18,376 nucleotides of DNA, from contig JBMFVX010000053.1 in the NCBI GenBank assembly GCA_049965775.1, positions 1 to 18,376 on the forward strand, written 5' to 3'. The position numbers and the translations under genes are program-made. Positions 7,956 to 16,034 of this stretch are shown here, piece after piece (the stretch's first letter is position 1; every line of letters starts with the position of its first letter). The notes below the pieces were generated by a model. That model ran no database searches, was not told the DNA's origin, and saw only the letters and a program-made list of their open reading frames with translations. Origin of the DNA: JABEVB01 sp049965775. Lineage in GTDB: Bacteria > Planctomycetota > Phycisphaerae > WQYP01.

Positions 7956-9785
7956 ATGAAAACCAAATTGAAACAGGCCGATTTTATCCGTAATGCCAGC
8001 CGTTATCTATTTTTTACAGGTAAAGGAGGCGTGGGCAAAACCTCGCTCGCCTGTGCGTCGGCCCTGGCATTGGCCGATGCCGGCAAACGAGTGCTGCTGG
8101 TAAGCACCGATCCCGCATCGAATATTCAGCATGTGTTTGAGACTGAAATTGGCGAGCAGGTTCCTACCGCCATTGCAGGTGTCCCGCGCCTTGAGGCGCT
8201 GAACATTCGCCCGGCCGCCGCTGCCGAAGCGTACCGCGAGCGGGCCATTGCCCCCATGCGCGGCGTCTTACCGGAGGAAGCAGTTAAAAGCATGACCGAA
8301 GAGCTTTCCGGCTCCTGCACCACCGAAATAGCCGCCTTCGATCAATTCACCATGCTGCTCACCGACCCAACAACATCGCTCCATTACGACCATATCATTT
8401 TCGATACCGCACCCACAGGCCATACGTTACGGCTGTTGAGCCTGCCTGCGGCCTGGACCGACTTTTTCGATGGCAACAAGCATGGCGCTTCATGTATGGG
8501 GCCGGTTTCGGCCCTTCAGGCCCAGCGCAAGCAATACGCGCAGGCCGTCGAAAGACTCCATGATCCGCAGCACACTACGCTGGTGCTGGTAAGCCGCCCC
8601 GAACCGCTGGCCCTGGCCGAAGCGGCCCGCACCAGTGCCGATTTAATGCATCTGGGTTTGAACCACCAGCGCCTTATTATTAATGGTGTGTTTCACGCTG
8701 CCGATCCTGCCGATCCCCTGGCTCAAAGCATGGAAAACCGCGGTCGCAAAGCCCTGGCGGATATGCCCGCTGTACTGCGGCAATTACCTTTGGACCAAGT
8801 GCCGCTGCGCGCTGTCAATCTCGTAGGCTTATCGGCCCTGCGAAGTATGTTTCAGCCTAATGCGGCCTCAAACGCCGCTGCCGCCGATTTGCCTCCATGC
8901 TCCTATGGCTCGCTGGCCGATCTGCTGGCCGAAATTGAAGCGGCCGGGCATGGCGCTGTGTTGGTGCTGGGCAAAGGAGGTGTCGGCAAAACTACCATCG
9001 CTGCAGCCATCGCTTTAGCACTCGCTGACCGCGGCCACGAGGTGCATCTCACCACCACCGACCCCGCCGCACACATAAACCAGACCGTCCAAGATGCCGG
9101 CGGCCGACTCACGCTCAGCCGCATTGATCCACAGGCAGAAACCGAAGCCTACCGTCAGCAGGTCATGGCGATTCGCGGTAAAGACCTCGATGAGCAGGGC
9201 AAGGCCCTGCTTGAAGAAGACCTTCGCTCTCCCTGCACTGAAGAAGTGGCCGTGTTTCATGCCTTTTCGCGTCGGCTTGATGAAGCATCCGGTAAATTTG
9301 TCGTCATAGATACCGCTCCCACAGGTCATTCGCTTCTGCTGCTCGATGCCACAGGTTCGTACCATCGCGACGTGATGCGCAACATGACCGGCAAGGCGCA
9401 AATGCAGGCCAACACCGCCCTGATGAAGTTGCAGAACTCTGCTCATACCAAAGCCATCCTCGTAACCCTGCCTGAAACAACTCCCATTCTCGAGGCCGCC
9501 GAATTACAGGCTGATCTGAATCGCGCCGGAATCAAGCCGTTCGCTTGGGTGGTAAATGCCAGCCTGCTCGCGGCCCGCCCGCATGACCCGCTGCTCGCCG
9601 CCCGGGCCTTGGCCGAACGCAACAAAATAGAGCATGTCGCCCATGACCTGGCTCCCCGTATTGCTGTGGCTCCCTGGTTTGCCACGGAGCCATCCGGTGC
9701 GCAAGGCCTGCGGCAGATGATAGCCTCCACCGGCTCGCCGGCGACGCAGGCAAAAGCGTCGGTTACCACCGTCAAACCCGCATAA
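7956..9785 (+). CDS. arsA: Arsenite-stimulated ATPase ArsA (two-halved)
   Basis: ArsA is the soluble ATPase that receives arsenite from ArsD and energises the efflux permease. The 609-residue protein has two homologous halves. Each has a deviant Walker A, GKGGVGKTS at 22-30 and GKGGVGKTT at 339-347, and each has the DTAPTGHT/S signature that couples metal and nucleotide sites. The three arsenite-binding cysteines of E. coli ArsA (113, 172, 422) correspond to Cys121 (SGSCTTE), Cys180 (GASCMGP) and Cys427 (SPCTEE), so the allosteric metal site is intact. The spacing of the first two, 59 residues, is the same as in E. coli. ATG 7956 follows AAGGAG. It sits between the chaperone gene and acr3, with only 11 bp to acr3. 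Pairing ArsA with Acr3 instead of ArsB is the less classical arrangement. Confidence 0.96.
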   Translation: MKTKLKQADFIRNASRYLFFTGKGGVGKTSLACASALALADAGKRVLLVSTDPASNIQHVFETEIGEQVPTAIAGVPRLEALNIRPAAAAEAYRERAIAPMRGVLPEEAVKSMTEELSGSCTTEIAAFDQFTMLLTDPTTSLHYDHIIFDTAPTGHTLRLLSLPAAWTDFFDGNKHGASCMGPVSALQAQRKQYAQAVERLHDPQHTTLVLVSRPEPLALAEAARTSADLMHLGLNHQRLIINGVFHAADPADPLAQSMENRGRKALADMPAVLRQLPLDQVPLRAVNLVGLSALRSMFQPNAASNAAAADLPPCSYGSLADLLAEIEAAGHGAVLVLGKGGVGKTTIAAAIALALADRGHEVHLTTTDPAAHINQTVQDAGGRLTLSRIDPQAETEAYRQQVMAIRGKDLDEQGKALLEEDLRSPCTEEVAVFHAFSRRLDEASGKFVVIDTAPTGHSLLLLDATGSYHRDVMRNMTGKAQMQANTALMKLQNSAHTKAILVTLPETTPILEAAELQADLNRAGIKPFAWVVNASLLAARPHDPLLAARALAERNKIEHVAHDLAPRIAVAPWFATEPSGAQGLRQMIASTGSPATQAKASVTTVKPA

Positions 9786-9796
9786 AGGATTGTTTT

Positions 9797-10948
9797 ATGT
9801 CAGTACAGTGCGAAACCATAGCCAAAACCGCTGCCGGCTCGCCGATGGGCCTTTTTGAACGATTTTTGACCCTCTGGGTGTTCTTGTGCATTGCGGTGGG
9901 TATTGTGCTTGGGCAACTGCTGCCGGGCTTCTTTCATGCCGTAGGCTCCATGCAGTTTGCACAAGTCAATTTGCCCGTTGCGGTGCTTATATGGATCATG
10001 ATCATTCCCATGCTGCTGAAGATAGACCTCAAAGCCATCGCCGGCGCACGCCGTCATTGGCGCGGCATGGCCGTCACCTTATTTATCAACTGGGGCATCA
10101 AGCCATTTTCCATGGCGCTTCTGGGCTGGCTCTTTATCGGCGTGCTGTTTCGCAGCTGGCTACCGGCCGATCAAATTAACAGTTACATCGCCGGTCTGAT
10201 CATTCTTGCCGCCGCCCCCTGCACCGCCATGGTGTTCGTATGGAGCTTGCTCACCCGGGGTGAGCCAGCCTTTACCCTTTCGCAGGTGGCGCTCAACGAT
10301 GTACTTATGATTTTTCTTTTCGCGCCCATCGTGGGCCTGCTCTTGGGCCTCAGTTCCATCACCGTGCCGTGGTCTACACTGCTGCTTTCGGTCGTTTTGT
10401 ATATTGTCGTGCCGCTGCTGATCGCCAATATAATGAGGCGGTTTCTACTCCGGAAGACTGATGGAGCCGCCCGGTTGCAGCGCTTCATCGCCGGGCTGCA
10501 TCCGGTGGCCCTTGGCGCGCTGCTGGCCATGCTCGTGCTGCTGTTTGGCTTTCAGGGCGGTCGCATCGTGCACCAACCGCTGGTCATTGTTCTGCTGGCC
10601 GTGCCGATCTTAATACAGGTGTACTTTAACGCCAGCCTCGCCTACCTGCTTAATCGGCTGGTGCGTTCCAGCCATTGTGTCGCCGGGCCTTCAGCGCTCA
10701 TTGGCGCCAGCAACTTTTTTGAATTGGCCGTGGCAACCGCCATCGCCCTCTTCGGCTTTAAGTCTGGTGCGGCCCTGGCCACCGTCGTGGGTGTATTGGT
10801 TGAAGTGCCGGTCATGCTTTCGACGGTTGCTGTTGTAAACCGCACGCGCCGGTGGTATGAATTACGCGCCGGCGTCATCCCTTATGAACAATGCTGCGCT
10901 GCTTCGGCTTCAGACACACCCCCGGTAGGCCGCCAGCCCGCGCTGTAG
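9797..10948 (+). CDS. acr3: Arsenite efflux permease Acr3
   Basis: This inner-membrane carrier of the bile/arsenite/riboflavin transporter superfamily extrudes As(III). At 383 residues it has about ten hydrophobic segments. Two hallmarks are visible: the conserved cysteine in LAAAPCTAMVFVWS (Cys142), essential for transport in studied Acr3 proteins, and the conserved glutamate in GVLVEVPVM (Glu336). It is not ArsB, which has more membrane spans and no such motif. The N-terminus has a short cytoplasmic leader of about 20 residues. The cytoplasmic tail after the last span ends with a vicinal pair, Cys366-Cys367, in EQCC, followed by a Pro-rich end. This is unusual and echoes pairs in its neighbours. 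ATG 9797 follows AAGGA, and the gap to arsA is 11 bp, implying translational coupling. Confidence 0.96.
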   Translation: MSVQCETIAKTAAGSPMGLFERFLTLWVFLCIAVGIVLGQLLPGFFHAVGSMQFAQVNLPVAVLIWIMIIPMLLKIDLKAIAGARRHWRGMAVTLFINWGIKPFSMALLGWLFIGVLFRSWLPADQINSYIAGLIILAAAPCTAMVFVWSLLTRGEPAFTLSQVALNDVLMIFLFAPIVGLLLGLSSITVPWSTLLLSVVLYIVVPLLIANIMRRFLLRKTDGAARLQRFIAGLHPVALGALLAMLVLLFGFQGGRIVHQPLVIVLLAVPILIQVYFNASLAYLLNRLVRSSHCVAGPSALIGASNFFELAVATAIALFGFKSGAALATVVGVLVEVPVMLSTVAVVNRTRRWYELRAGVIPYEQCCAASASDTPPVGRQPAL

Positions 10949-10996
10949 AATATCGCGATTGAGAGCGCTTGTTGTAACGTCACAAGGAGTACCGCC

Positions 10997-11938
10997 ATGG
11001 CTGATGAAATTCTTAATGAAGTTAAACGACGCTATGCCGCCGTCGCCGAGTCAGGCCTTTCAGGCTCTCATTCAAGCATCAAAGCCGTAGCCGAATCCTT
11101 TGGTTACAGCGCCGCCGATCTTGCCGCAATCCCGGAGGCGGCCAACATGGGCCTTTCCTGCGGCAATCCCACCGCTTTGGCCGCACTTAAGCCGGGCGAA
11201 GTAGTCGTAGATTTAGGCTGCGGCGGTGGTATGGATGTGTTTTTGGCAGCCGCCAAAGTTGGTTCGCTCGGCAAGGCCATCGGCATTGATATGACCGCAA
11301 GTATGATTGACCGCGCTCGGCACAATGCCGCCCATGGCCCCCATGGGCGCCCGTACGAAAACGTAGAGTTCATCCTCAGCACCATTGACAACACCACGCT
11401 GCCGCCAGACACAGCCGATTGCGTCATTTCCAACTGTGTGCTTAATCTCGCACCAGATAAACCGGCGGTCATGCGTGAAATGTTTCGCATTCTCAAGCCC
11501 GGCGGCCGCCTCGCCATCAGCGACATTGCCCTTAAAAAACCATTGCCCGACGCATTGGCCGCCGACCTCGCCGCCTACGCCGCCTGCATTGCCGGCGCTG
11601 TGCTGCTGCAGGTATATCGCGACCACCTTGCCGATGCGGGCTTTGCCGACATTACCATTGTAGACTCCCACGCCGACCTCAACGCCTATTCCGGCGCCCA
11701 AGATGCGGCGGCATGTTGTTCACCCGCCAAAGCCCCGCCAAACGCGACATCGCCCGTCACCCAAAGTCAGCGGCAATCGCGTCTCTCCATTGCATCGTCG
11801 GGTTGCTGTGGTTCATCCCAGGCTGTTAAGCCGCTCCATGCCGACATTGCCGAACTGCTTCGACGGTACGATGTAAATGAATACGCAGCCTCGGTTAAGA
11901 TATATGCCGTTAAACCAATCGGGCAGCCAGCGGGGTAA
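10997..11938 (+). CDS. arsM: Arsenite S-adenosylmethionine methyltransferase ArsM
   Basis: ArsM methylates As(III) stepwise with SAM to methyl- and dimethylarsenicals, which can be volatile. The 313-residue product has the Rossmann SAM site [16 protein letters not shown] at about 70-85. The three arsenic-binding cysteines of well-studied ArsM enzymes are present: Cys55 (GLSCGNP), Cys147 (ISNCVLNL) and Cys197 (AACIAGA). The C-terminal part is longer than usual and holds two vicinal pairs, Cys240-Cys241 and Cys270-Cys271, separated by a Ser/Thr/Pro/Gln-rich linker. It ends with a short domain containing [24 protein letters not shown] 10997 follows AAGGAG. It is 48 bp after acr3 and appears to be the last gene of the arsenic operon. 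No clear terminator follows. Confidence 0.95.
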   Translation: MADEILNEVKRRYAAVAESGLSGSHSSIKAVAESFGYSAADLAAIPEAANMGLSCGNPTALAALKPGEVVVDLGCGGGMDVFLAAAKVGSLGKAIGIDMTASMIDRARHNAAHGPHGRPYENVEFILSTIDNTTLPPDTADCVISNCVLNLAPDKPAVMREMFRILKPGGRLAISDIALKKPLPDALAADLAAYAACIAGAVLLQVYRDHLADAGFADITIVDSHADLNAYSGAQDAAACCSPAKAPPNATSPVTQSQRQSRLSIASSGCCGSSQAVKPLHADIAELLRRYDVNEYAASVKIYAVKPIGQPAG

Positions 11939-12003
11939 AAGCCGCGATTTGCCGCCCGCAACGCGATGAATGACAAGGTAAAGAAAGTAAATCAGAGAGC
12001 CTG

Positions 12004-12030
12004 TATACTTGTGGATAAATAGGTGATGTT
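12004..12030 (+). promoter_or_regulatory. Upstream site of the efflux operon: -10-like TATACT and a perfect DnaA box
   Basis: The 92 bp between arsM and the membrane-fusion protein gene contain TATACT at 12004-12009, without a good -35. The element TGTGGATAA follows at 12010-12018, the exact complement of the DnaA box TTATCCACA, then AGGTGAT as ribosome-binding site before ATG 12031. The box would overlap the transcript start. Whether DnaA acts here is unknown, and a single box can be chance. Confidence 0.3.
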
Positions 12031-13083
12031 ATGAAGAAGCGATTGCTGCGAATGATGATCCTGCTGCTGCTTGTGGCCTCCGGCACGGCGATCTGGTTTT
12101 TTTACTTTCGTAAGCCGCCCGCCAACAGTCATACCTTGCTGCTCTACGGCAATGTTGATACGCGCCAGGTAGACCTCGCTTTTAATAACTCCGAGCGCAT
12201 CAATACTGAAATAGTTCAGGAAGGCGACCATGTTCATGCCGGCGAACTGCTCGCCACGCTCGACACCAGCCGTCTCCAGCCCGCTCTGCAGCAGGCCGTC
12301 GCCGAGTTGGCCGCGCAGCAGCAAGTGGTGGATCGCCTGAAGGCCGGCTCCCGCCCACAGGAAATTGCCGCCGCCCATGCCCAACTGCTTGCGGCCGATG
12401 CTGATGCCGTCAACGCCAAAACACTCTACGATCGCTATCGTAAGCTCTTGCACACCGGCGATATCACCAGTCAAAAAGTAGACGATGCCGCCGCCGCACT
12501 TAAGGTTGCTCATTACAAAATGATCGCCGCGCAAAAATCATGGCGGCTCGCCGTGCTTGGCCCGCGTATCGAAGATATTCGCCAGGCCCAGGCCCAACTC
12601 AAAGCCGATCAGGCCAATGTAGCCCTCGCCCGTGTGCGACTTGCCGATGCCAAACTCTTCAGCCCCGTGGATGGCATCGTGCGCGAACGCCTGCTGGAAC
12701 CCGGCGATATGGCCTCACCGGCCGCTCCGGTCTTTTCCATCGCCATTGAAAATCCCAAGTGGGTGCGCGCCTATGTTGCCGAACCCGACCTGGGCCGTAT
12801 ACGCCTCGGGCAGCAAGCCACTGTTGAAGTAGACAGCTTTCCGCATCACGCGTTCAAAGGCTGGATCGGTTTTATATCGCCAACGGCCGAGTTTACTCCA
12901 AAAACAGTTGAAACCACGGTGCTCAGAACCGACCTGGTCTATCAGGTACGCGTTTTTGTACACGACCCGCACGATCAGCTCCGATTGGGCATGCCCGCTA
13001 CTGTGGTGCTGCATCTCGATCAATTCGTGCCCGCTGCCGCTGCGTCTCAAACTCAGGTAAAACATGGGGATACCCAACCGTGA
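12031..13083 (+). CDS. ybhG: HlyD-type periplasmic membrane-fusion protein of an ABC-2 exporter (YbhG-like)
   Basis: This is the adaptor that links an inner-membrane ABC exporter to the outer envelope. The 350-residue protein has an N-terminal membrane anchor (about 5-26). It is followed by a lipoyl-like first half (about 36-80, VQEGDHVHAGELLATLD), a long Ala/Gln/Lys-rich coiled-coil hairpin (about 82-205), the lipoyl second half (LFSPVDGIVRERLLEPGD, about 209-226) and a beta-barrel domain. The motif LRTDLVYQVRVFV at 298-310 is typical of YbhG/EcsC-like adaptors. No lipobox cysteine is present. The stop overlaps the start of the ATPase gene by four bases. The order adaptor, double ATPase, two permeases matches E. 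coli ybhGFSR, a multidrug exporter. The substrate cannot be told from sequence. Confidence 0.9.
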   Translation: MKKRLLRMMILLLLVASGTAIWFFYFRKPPANSHTLLLYGNVDTRQVDLAFNNSERINTEIVQEGDHVHAGELLATLDTSRLQPALQQAVAELAAQQQVVDRLKAGSRPQEIAAAHAQLLAADADAVNAKTLYDRYRKLLHTGDITSQKVDDAAAALKVAHYKMIAAQKSWRLAVLGPRIEDIRQAQAQLKADQANVALARVRLADAKLFSPVDGIVRERLLEPGDMASPAAPVFSIAIENPKWVRAYVAEPDLGRIRLGQQATVEVDSFPHHAFKGWIGFISPTAEFTPKTVETTVLRTDLVYQVRVFVHDPHDQLRLGMPATVVLHLDQFVPAAAASQTQVKHGDTQP

Positions 13084-14885
13084 CCATGGCCGATGCATCA
13101 ACTGCCAAGCTTCGGTGTGCCAATGTCCACCGGTCTTTTCGCCGCAAGAACGGTTCCATGTTGCGGGCCGTGGTGGATATTTCACTTGAGGCGCAGCCCG
13201 GCACGGTCACAGCGCTCGTCGGGCCGGATGGCGCCGGCAAAACCACGCTGCTCCGCATGATTACCGGCTTAATCATGCCCGACCAAGGCTCTATCCAAGT
13301 CGCCGGTCTCGATGCCATCAAAAACCCGGCCGGGGTGCAGGCTATTGTGGGGTATATGCCCCAGCGTTTCGGCCTTTATGAAGACCTTACCGTTGAAGAA
13401 AATCTCAACCTCTATGCCAACCTTCACGGCGTGCGAACCAGCCAGCGCGCCGCCGTCTACGAACCGCTCATGAAAATGACTGCTCTGGCCCCGTTTATGC
13501 ATCGCCTTGCCGGCCGACTCAGCGGCGGAATGAAGCAAAAGCTCGGCCTCGCCTGCACGCTGGTTCGTACGCCCGAGCTTTTGGTGCTCGATGAGCCAAC
13601 CGTGGGCGTAGACCCCGTCTCGCGCCGCGAACTATGGGAAATTATCACACGCCTTGTTAGGGGCAATGGCCTTACCGTTCTCATGAGCACCCCATACCTC
13701 GACGAAGCCGAGCGGTGTGACACCGCACTTGTGCTTTATGAGGGTCGCGTCATCAGTGCCGGCCCGCCCAAGGCCATGCGCGAGCTTGCCGCCGGGCGCG
13801 TGTTTCGGGTCAGCCCGCCCGCCGGCCAAACGCCGCGCTTTATGCAGGCCCGGCTCATGGCCCAGCCGGGAATTGTAGATGCCGTACCCGAAGGCGGGCA
13901 GGTGCGTTGTGTAACAGCACCAAGCTCGCAAACCATAGACCCGCTTGCCAACCTTATGCCGCAGGCGGCGGCCCCGCGATTTGAAGATGGCTTTATGATC
14001 ACGCTGCCCCAAAAAGCACACAGCGAGGCGTCGGCCAATGCGCCCGGTCGCAAAGGCCCAACCGTGCAAACCTCCACCCAAACCACCGGCAAAGACCAGA
14101 TCAATAATTCCGCCGGCAGCCAGGACCCCGTCGTCGAAGTACACGATCTTGTCCGTCGCTTCGGCGAGTTTATCGCCGTTAACCACGTGAGCTTCACCGT
14201 CCGCCGCCGCGAAATTTTCGGTTTGCTCGGCCCCAATGGCGCCGGAAAAAGCACCACCTTCCGCATGCTTTGCGGCCTGCTGCCGCCCTCATCGGGTACG
14301 CTGCGCGTCGCCGGGGTTGACGCCCGCCGCGCCGGCGCTGCCGCCCGCCAGCGACTCGGTTATGTCGCCCAGAAGTTTTCGCTCTATGGCCACCTTACCA
14401 TGGCTGAAAATCTCGCATTCTTTGCCAGTGCCTATGGCCTGCACGGCCGAAGACGCCGTGCGCGACTGACCTGGGCCATCGAAGAATTTGAGCTTGCCGA
14501 ATACCTGCAAATACTCAGTGGGGCGGCTCCGGGCGGCTACAAACAGAGGCTCGCGATGGCCTGCGCCCTGTTGCACGAACCTGAATTGCTCTTTCTCGAC
14601 GAGCCTACATCCGGCGTAGACCCGCTGGCGCGGCGCGAGTTTTGGCAGCGCATCAACAGCTTGGCCGAAGGCGGAGTTACCGTAATCGTCACCACCCACT
14701 TTATGGAAGAAGCCGAATATTGCGATCGCCTCATCATCCTTAACAACGGGCGAATTCTGGCGCAAGGTTCGCCTGCTGAGGTGCGTAGTCACGCCGCTGC
14801 CAAAGGCTCGCAATTGCCCACCATGGAAGATGCCTTTATCGCGATCGTCGAAACATCCGCAGCGGCCGCTGGAGGCAAAGCATGA
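13080..14885 (+). CDS. ybhF: Tandem ABC transporter ATPase (YbhF-like, two nucleotide-binding domains)
   Basis: This cytoplasmic ATPase drives the two ABC-2 permeases that follow. The 601-residue protein contains two ABC domains. The first (about 10-240) has Walker A GPDGAGKTT (48-56), signature LSGGMKQKL (147-155) and Walker B LLVLDEP (167-173). The second (about 352-580) has Walker A GPNGAGKST (384-392) and Walker B LLFLDEP (503-509), but a degenerate signature, LSGAAPGGYKQRL. The switch histidine is present in the second domain (TTH at 538-540). In the first it is replaced by Pro205 (STPYLDEAE), so the two sites are unequal. A low-complexity linker (about 310-350) joins them. Translation probably starts at GTG 13080, overlapping the upstream stop; ATG 13086 in the same frame is an alternative. 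The stop overlaps the next start as ATGA. Confidence 0.93.
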   Translation: MTMADASTAKLRCANVHRSFRRKNGSMLRAVVDISLEAQPGTVTALVGPDGAGKTTLLRMITGLIMPDQGSIQVAGLDAIKNPAGVQAIVGYMPQRFGLYEDLTVEENLNLYANLHGVRTSQRAAVYEPLMKMTALAPFMHRLAGRLSGGMKQKLGLACTLVRTPELLVLDEPTVGVDPVSRRELWEIITRLVRGNGLTVLMSTPYLDEAERCDTALVLYEGRVISAGPPKAMRELAAGRVFRVSPPAGQTPRFMQARLMAQPGIVDAVPEGGQVRCVTAPSSQTIDPLANLMPQAAAPRFEDGFMITLPQKAHSEASANAPGRKGPTVQTSTQTTGKDQINNSAGSQDPVVEVHDLVRRFGEFIAVNHVSFTVRRREIFGLLGPNGAGKSTTFRMLCGLLPPSSGTLRVAGVDARRAGAAARQRLGYVAQKFSLYGHLTMAENLAFFASAYGLHGRRRRARLTWAIEEFELAEYLQILSGAAPGGYKQRLAMACALLHEPELLFLDEPTSGVDPLARREFWQRINSLAEGGVTVIVTTHFMEEAEYCDRLIILNNGRILAQGSPAEVRSHAAAKGSQLPTMEDAFIAIVETSAAAAGGKA

Positions 14886-16033
14886 GCGCCCCAATGCCCC
14901 ATTCGCCGCCCCCGGCCTTCGCCTCTCTACGGCGTACTATTGCTTTGGTTTATAAGGAAAGCGTTCAAATATTACGCGACCCAAGCAGTATTGCTATTTC
15001 AATTGTGCTCCCCATTGTGCTCATTGTGTTATTTGGCTATGGCCTCTCGCTCGACATTAAGCAGGTGCCCATTGCGCTGGTGGTGGAAGGCTCTTCGCCG
15101 GCGGCCACAAGCCTCGCGGGCAGCTTTCGCCTGACGCGCTATTTTGACCCGCAAACCGTCCCTACGCTTCATGCTGCGGAAAGCCTTTTGCAGCGGCGGC
15201 AGGTGCTTGGCATTGTCTGGATCCGCCAGGGCTTCTCGCGCGATTTTCAGGCCAGGCGGGCGAAGGTTGCCGTTTTAGTGCAGGGGGCCGACGTTAACCG
15301 TGATCGGCTGATTCAAGGTTACGCCACAAGCGTTATTCAGCAATGGTCGCAGCAGCAGGCCGGCCGCCTCGGTGTGGTGTGGCAGCCCGGCGCAACAATC
15401 GAAAGCCGCGTGTGGTTTAACGATGCCATGCGCAGCCGGTTGTTTCTTGTGCCGGGTGTTATTGTGCTGGTCATGACCCTTATCGGCGCCCTTATGACCG
15501 CACTGGTGGTTTCACGCGAATGGGAGCGCGGTACTATGGAGTCGCTCTTCGTTACGCCGGTACGCGCCGGCGAAATCATTCTCGGCAAAACCATTCCCTA
15601 TTTCATGCTCGGCATGATCGGGCTGGCCTTGTGTATCTTCAGTGCTACTGTCCTTTTCAAGGTTCCGCTGATGGGGTCTATCTGGGTGCTTGCGGTCGCT
15701 TCGGGGCTTTACCTGCTGGTGGCGCTCGCCCTGGGGCTGCTGATTTCAACCGTTGCTAAAAATCAGTTTGTCGCCATACAGGTGGCCATGCTTGTGACAT
15801 TTCTGCCGGCTTTTATTTTGTCGGGCTTCATCTTCGATTTGCGCAGCATGCCGTCGTTTATTCAGGCCGTCACCTTTGTGGTGCCGGCGCGCTACTATGT
15901 TGCCATCCTGCAAACAATATTTCTCGCCGGCGATGTGTGGGCCGTGCTGTTGCCCAACGGCGCTGTGCTGCTCGTCATGGCCGTGGTGCTGTTGGCCTTA
16001 ACCCGCGCTAAAACCCGTAAGAGGCTCTTATAA
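14882..16033 (+). CDS. ybhS: ABC-2 type permease (YbhS-like)
   Basis: This inner-membrane half-transporter has 383 residues. The ABC-2 pattern is one span near the N-terminus (about 36-56), then a large extracytoplasmic domain (about 57-186), then five spans at about 187-210, 237-258, 266-290, 298-318 and 352-374. The cytoplasmic loop SREWERGTMESLFVTPV (211-227) is the conserved coupling segment that contacts the ATPase. The cytoplasmic N-terminus is Pro-rich. Its start overlaps the ATPase stop (ATGA), and the next permease begins 2 bp after its stop, so the genes are translationally coupled. It presumably forms a heterodimer with the next gene's product. Confidence 0.92.
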   Translation: MSAPMPHSPPPAFASLRRTIALVYKESVQILRDPSSIAISIVLPIVLIVLFGYGLSLDIKQVPIALVVEGSSPAATSLAGSFRLTRYFDPQTVPTLHAAESLLQRRQVLGIVWIRQGFSRDFQARRAKVAVLVQGADVNRDRLIQGYATSVIQQWSQQQAGRLGVVWQPGATIESRVWFNDAMRSRLFLVPGVIVLVMTLIGALMTALVVSREWERGTMESLFVTPVRAGEIILGKTIPYFMLGMIGLALCIFSATVLFKVPLMGSIWVLAVASGLYLLVALALGLLISTVAKNQFVAIQVAMLVTFLPAFILSGFIFDLRSMPSFIQAVTFVVPARYYVAILQTIFLAGDVWAVLLPNGAVLLVMAVVLLALTRAKTRKRLL

Positions 16034-16034
16034 C

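Noticed and set aside
13632..14266. Two - strand open frames of 176-184 codons
   Set aside because: They are antisense to the double ATPase gene, without family features.
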